Origin: Ruminococcus sp.
GTDB taxonomy: Bacteria > Bacillota > Clostridia > Oscillospirales > Ruminococcaceae
Assembly (NCBI GenBank): GCA_029063695.1
Contig: JAIDNR010000192.1
Location: forward strand, 1-8,140
Direction: 5' to 3'
DNA length: 8,140 nt
Part shown: positions 5,108-8,140 of the stretch, one piece after another
Layout of the letters: the number at the start of each line of letters is the position of its first letter
Position numbering within the stretch: the stretch's first letter is position 1
Program-made: the position numbers and the translations under genes
Notes under the pieces: model-generated
What the model saw: the letters and a program-made list of their open reading frames with translations, nothing else
Database searches by the model: none
Told to the model about the DNA's origin: nothing

Positions 5108-7551
5108 AAAATTCCAGAAGAACAATTGCAGGACTTATGGCATTTGCTATGATGCTTTCACTTGCATCATGCGGAGAAAAGGACAGTATCAGCAGCGGAG
5201 ACAGTAGCAGTGCAGCCAATAAAACCAGTCAGAGCGGAGAGAACAGCTCCGTTACAGCCGATGCACTTGCTATGAAGGCTTTCAAGGCGATTGAGATAGA
5301 AAACGATATTCCGTTTAACTATATTGACGCTATACGTCCGCTGAATGATGCAGCAGGAGAGAAACTTCTTATCACAGGCAGTAATGATGAAGGCAGTGTA
5401 ATGTATATCACAGACCGTGAATTTCTCAACTTCACACCTGTTGAATTTAAAGTTGATGCAGATGAAGATGCAGATACTTACTACAGTGCTATACCACAGA
5501 GTGACGGTTCAATCTTTGTCTTTGTATCAATCACAACATACGGAGATTTTGAAAAGCCCGACTGGGACGACCCTGAATTTGACAATGAGAATTTTGACTG
5601 GGAGGCTTACAATGACGCTGCCGAAAGCACTTACAAGGTGGTTAATATCGACAACGAAGGCATTGTAATATCTGAAAATGAAGTAACAGGAATTGACAAA
5701 TACATAGATGAAGATGACGGCTTCTATCTCGGCAGTTTATACGGCTGCGGCACAGGTGCAATTATGAGACTCAGCAGCAAAGACTATGGAGAAGAAATGC
5801 TTGTTTCTGTCGGCGTTGACGGTGTAATCGGTGATAAAATCGAATTTAACGATGATGACGATATTTACAGTATTTATACAAACACAATGGACAAGGACGG
5901 CAACCTTTGTTACTGCACATGGGGTGAAAACGGAAATATTATCAAGAAAATTGATTCTTCCACGATGACTGTTTCAGATGATGTTATCGAAATTGACAGT
6001 GAAGATTTTGATTATGTCAATAGTATTTATACCGGTTCTGGTGATTACGATTTCTATGTTTCAAATTCATCATCGCTGTATGGCTTAAAGGCTGACGGCA
6101 CTCTTGATGAAGTTATAAACTGGTTCGATTCAGACCTTAACGGCAATTATATCAATGCACTTTTCCCTCTGGATAACGGAGAATTTGTGATGTATGAGAG
6201 AAACTGGCAGACAAATACAAGCGGTTTCTATCGTCTTACAAAGCGTGATGCATCTGAAATGGAGAATGTTCAGGTAATCACTATGGTTATGCAGTATGAA
6301 GATTCAAATATCACGGAAAAAGTAAACCAGTTCAACAAGGCAAATGACAAGTACAGAATCAAGATGGAGAATTACGACAAGTACTATGAATGGGACGAAA
6401 ATTCAAGCACTCAGATTAATTCTCCCGAAAATCAGCTTAAGCTGGATATTGCCGCAGGAAAATCATTTGATATTATCTGCATGAATGGTAATACCACACT
6501 GTTTACAAATCTCGGAAAGAAAGGTGCTTTGCTTGACCTCTATGAGCTTATGGGCAAGGACGGTACTGTTTCAAAAGACGATATTCTCCCGAATATTCTT
6601 ACAGCAGGAGAAATCGACGGAAAACTTGTATCTATTTCACCGTCATTCTCTGTAACTACTTTTGCAGCAAAGAAAAAGTTCTGCGACAAGGAAAACTGGA
6701 CTCTTGATGATATGATTGAAACCTTTGACAGTATGCCGGACGATATGAGACTTTTTAAATATACTCAGGATAGAAGTGATACATTCCAGCAGTTTGCTAT
6801 AACAGGCGGCTTTATTGATTATGAAAATGCAAAGTGCAGTTTTGATTCAGAAGAGTGCCTGAAACTTCTTGAGTTCTGCAACGGTCTTGAGGACAGTGAG
6901 TCTCCCGACTATGACAGCATGACTGACGATGAGTGGCAGGCTTATTATGAAGAGCGTGAGCTTGCAATCCGCAATGACAAGGCTCTTATTGATGATTGTT
7001 CCATTTATAGTTTGAGAGAATATGCAAGAATAAAGCACGGAGAATTTAATGAGGATATGTGTCTTGTCGGAGTTCCGAGCAATGACGGCAACGGTGCAAG
7101 CGTATCAACAAATACAAATTTTGCAATTATGGCTAATTCCGAAAATAAAGATGCCGCATGGGAGTTTATAAATCAGTTCTTTACCGACGATTATCAGACA
7201 AGCGACCGTTTATATGATATTCCTTCACTTAAATCCGCTTTCACAAAGAAAATTGATGAAACTATGGAAAGACCCTACTGGACTGATGAAAACGGTAAGA
7301 AACAGGAATATGATGACTCTTATTATATAGGCGGTGAGAGCATTAAAATTTCTCCTCTTTCCAAAGAAGAAAGAGATGAACTTGAAGCATATATTCTCTC
7401 TGCAAAGCCGACTGGCTGGGCATACAATCAGGATATTTTCAATATTGTTTCCGAAGAATCCAAAGCCTATTTCAACGGTGAACGCTCCGCAAAGGAAACT
7501 CTTGACCTTATCCAGAGCAGATGTTCCATTATTTTGAGTGAACAGTTCTAA
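5104..7551 (+). CDS. Lipoprotein: propeller-like N-terminal region fused to a family-1 extracellular solute-binding domain
   Basis: This 815-residue protein should be the importer's binding protein, lipid-anchored to the outer face of the membrane. A signal peptide with a lipobox LASC ends at Cys 23, followed by a Ser/Gly/Asn linker (about 24-52). Residues about 68-385 form strand-rich repeats with recurring polar turns such as DKDGN, KADGT and LDNGE, about six units, which I read as a beta-propeller-like region. From about 389 (VQVITMVMQYEDSNITEKVNQFN) to the end it resembles family-1 sugar-binding proteins: IAAGKSFDIICMN (449-461), GALLDLYELM (474-483), DGKLVSISPSFSVT (505-518) and SENKDAAWEFINQFF (679-693). 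Such proteins are usually 400-550 residues, so the front half is an addition. It is strongly acidic. AGGAGA at 5091-5096 is seven bases before the ATG. Ligand unknown. It is last in the operon, directly before the terminator. Confidence 0.88.
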   Translation: MKNSRRTIAGLMAFAMMLSLASCGEKDSISSGDSSSAANKTSQSGENSSVTADALAMKAFKAIEIENDIPFNYIDAIRPLNDAAGEKLLITGSNDEGSVMYITDREFLNFTPVEFKVDADEDADTYYSAIPQSDGSIFVFVSITTYGDFEKPDWDDPEFDNENFDWEAYNDAAESTYKVVNIDNEGIVISENEVTGIDKYIDEDDGFYLGSLYGCGTGAIMRLSSKDYGEEMLVSVGVDGVIGDKIEFNDDDDIYSIYTNTMDKDGNLCYCTWGENGNIIKKIDSSTMTVSDDVIEIDSEDFDYVNSIYTGSGDYDFYVSNSSSLYGLKADGTLDEVINWFDSDLNGNYINALFPLDNGEFVMYERNWQTNTSGFYRLTKRDASEMENVQVITMVMQYEDSNITEKVNQFNKANDKYRIKMENYDKYYEWDENSSTQINSPENQLKLDIAAGKSFDIICMNGNTTLFTNLGKKGALLDLYELMGKDGTVSKDDILPNILTAGEIDGKLVSISPSFSVTTFAAKKKFCDKENWTLDDMIETFDSMPDDMRLFKYTQDRSDTFQQFAITGGFIDYENAKCSFDSEECLKLLEFCNGLEDSESPDYDSMTDDEWQAYYEERELAIRNDKALIDDCSIYSLREYARIKHGEFNEDMCLVGVPSNDGNGASVSTNTNFAIMANSENKDAAWEFINQFFTDDYQTSDRLYDIPSLKSAFTKKIDETMERPYWTDENGKKQEYDDSYYIGGESIKISPLSKEERDELEAYILSAKPTGWAYNQDIFNIVSEESKAYFNGERSAKETLDLIQSRCSIILSEQF

Positions 7552-7578
7552 TTTACGACATCTTCTATTTTAATACTC

Positions 7579-7587
7579 CACCTCCTT
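7579..7587. other. Nine-base match to the 16S rRNA anti-Shine-Dalgarno tail
   Basis: CACCTCCTT on the plus strand is identical to the core of the bacterial 16S rRNA 3' tail, so the minus strand reads AAGGAGGTG, a full ribosome site. On the minus strand no usable start follows: the GTG inside it stops after two further codons, and the nearest ATG (7561) is 17 bases off and stops after one. It lies between the lipoprotein stop and the terminator. It may be chance, the relic of a lost minus-strand gene start, or a 3' untranslated segment that can pair with ribosome sites. Confidence 0.3.
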
Positions 7588-7593
7588 ATATAA

Positions 7594-7628
7594 AGAATCG
7601 GACTTCTATTTTGCGGAAGTCCGATTCT
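7594..7628. terminator. Bidirectional terminator hairpin between convergent genes
   Basis: AGAATCGGACTTC (7594-7606) is the perfect 13-bp reverse complement of GAAGTCCGATTCT (7616-7628), with a nine-base loop. It is 42 bases after the lipoprotein stop and can end transcripts from both sides. The T-runs are poor on both strands (GTTTAATA on plus, TTATATAA on minus), so termination may be incomplete. The hairpin's right arm and loop encode the last codons and the TAG stop (7606-7608) of the minus-strand gene. Confidence 0.75.
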
Positions 7629-8031
7629 GTTTAATATGTGAAATTGAAAATCCTGTCGAAATCAATGACGGAATTATAACTGGAAGTATTCTTTTCCTGT
7701 ACATATCGCTTACGGGATTCATTGTATAATTATCGCACCAGCCTGCACTGTCCGCATGACTGCACAGCAGATACAGCATTGAAAGACACAGGATAAGTCC
7801 GATAACAGAACATAAAAGCGATATTATATTGACTGATTTTTTTCGGAAAAGACAGAGAAAAGCTCCCGATGCCATTAAAATTCCTGATATTATCAGAAAA
7901 ATTCCAGTTATTTCTATTTTTTCTCCATACGATGATTTATTGTAAATCAATCCGATACCTGCAAAACAGGTCATGAATATGGGATAAATCAGCGTTGAAA
8001 TTATCATAATAATTCTGATTATTTTTTTCAT
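7606..8031 (-). CDS. Hypothetical four-span membrane protein
   Basis: I do not recognise this 141-residue protein. It has about four hydrophobic spans (near residues 6-29, 41-62, 67-90 and 114-131), a short polar segment after the first span (30-40) and a longer one after the third (91-113, SHADSAGWCDNYTMNPVSDM). With a basic N-terminus (MKKIIR) both ends should be inside, so the 30-40 and 91-113 segments would be outside. A basic RKK (63-65) and YRKR (111-114) fit the positive-inside rule. GGAG (8039-8042 on this strand), seven bases from the ATG, supports the start. It is convergent with the transporter operon and ends inside the shared terminator hairpin, so there is no reason to tie it to transport. 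I saw no convincing promoter in the 109 bases upstream within the window. Confidence 0.7.
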   Translation of the reverse strand: MKKIIRIIMIISTLIYPIFMTCFAGIGLIYNKSSYGEKIEITGIFLIISGILMASGAFLCLFRKKSVNIISLLCSVIGLILCLSMLYLLCSHADSAGWCDNYTMNPVSDMYRKRILPVIIPSLISTGFSISHIKQNRTSAK

Positions 8032-8089
8032 AAATTAACTCCGTGAAATTCTCATTAATACTTTCCATACTTTTATACATAATAACTGT

Positions 8090-8106
8090 AGACGTTTTTT
8101 TCGTCT
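8090..8106. repeat. Inverted repeat AGACG / CGTCT around seven T
   Basis: AGACG (8090-8094) and CGTCT (8102-8106) flank exactly seven T. It lies about 60-75 bases upstream of the minus-strand membrane-protein gene, where an operator or promoter element would sit. The arms are short, and it could be chance. Confidence 0.25.
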
Positions 8107-8140
8107 GAAAGGATTGAAAAGATTAAGAAAATATTTACAA

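Noticed and set aside
5417..7537. Open frames inside the lipoprotein gene (5417-5668 plus, 6847-7038 minus, 7334-7537 plus)
   Set aside because: The lipoprotein frame is continuous and has clear domains here; the others lack family features.
1..8140. CRISPR array, tRNA, rRNA, insertion sequence or phage genes
   Set aside because: I saw no regular spaced repeats, cloverleaf, transposase or phage-type protein anywhere in the window.

Overview
The window looks like a chromosomal segment from a low-GC Firmicute, most like the Ruminococcus/Oscillospiraceae gut clostridia. The evidence is AT-rich intergenic DNA, strong AAGGAGA-type ribosome binding sites, a TTGACA/TATCAT promoter, and a lipobox-bearing binding protein with no sign of an outer membrane system. 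The genus is inferred from style and not proven by any marker gene.

Layout: bases 1-306 are a gene-free, AT-rich control region with a good sigma-A-type promoter (162-190) and several dyads, one lying on the -35 box. Five tightly packed plus-strand genes follow (307-7551), joined by a 4-base overlap, a 13-base gap, a 13-base gap and another 4-base overlap. They are almost certainly one operon. In order they encode two carbohydrate-importer (MalF/UgpA- and MalG/UgpE-like) ABC permeases, a 605-residue HlyD/MacA-type membrane-fusion (adaptor) protein, a 387-residue MacB-like periplasmic-core-domain protein with only two membrane spans, and an 815-residue lipoprotein. The lipoprotein joins an N-terminal propeller-like region to a C-terminal family-1 solute-binding domain. 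A perfect 13-bp hairpin at 7594-7628 ends the operon. A convergent minus-strand gene (7606-8031) encodes an unrecognised four-span membrane protein whose stop codon lies in the hairpin.

How they may work together: the permeases and the binding-protein domain are the normal parts of a sugar or oligosaccharide importer. No ATPase is present, so one would have to be supplied in trans, as the shared MsmX-type ATPases do in many Firmicutes. The unusual part is the insertion, between permeases and binding protein, of two proteins of efflux type: an adaptor and a MacB core domain without the MacB ATPase or the rest of its FtsX-type membrane domain. This looks like a hybrid or 'split MacB' machine in which the adaptor and core domain could form an extracytoplasmic scaffold for the importer. 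That role is inference; the gene content and order are seen directly. Substrate and direction of transport cannot be read from the sequence.
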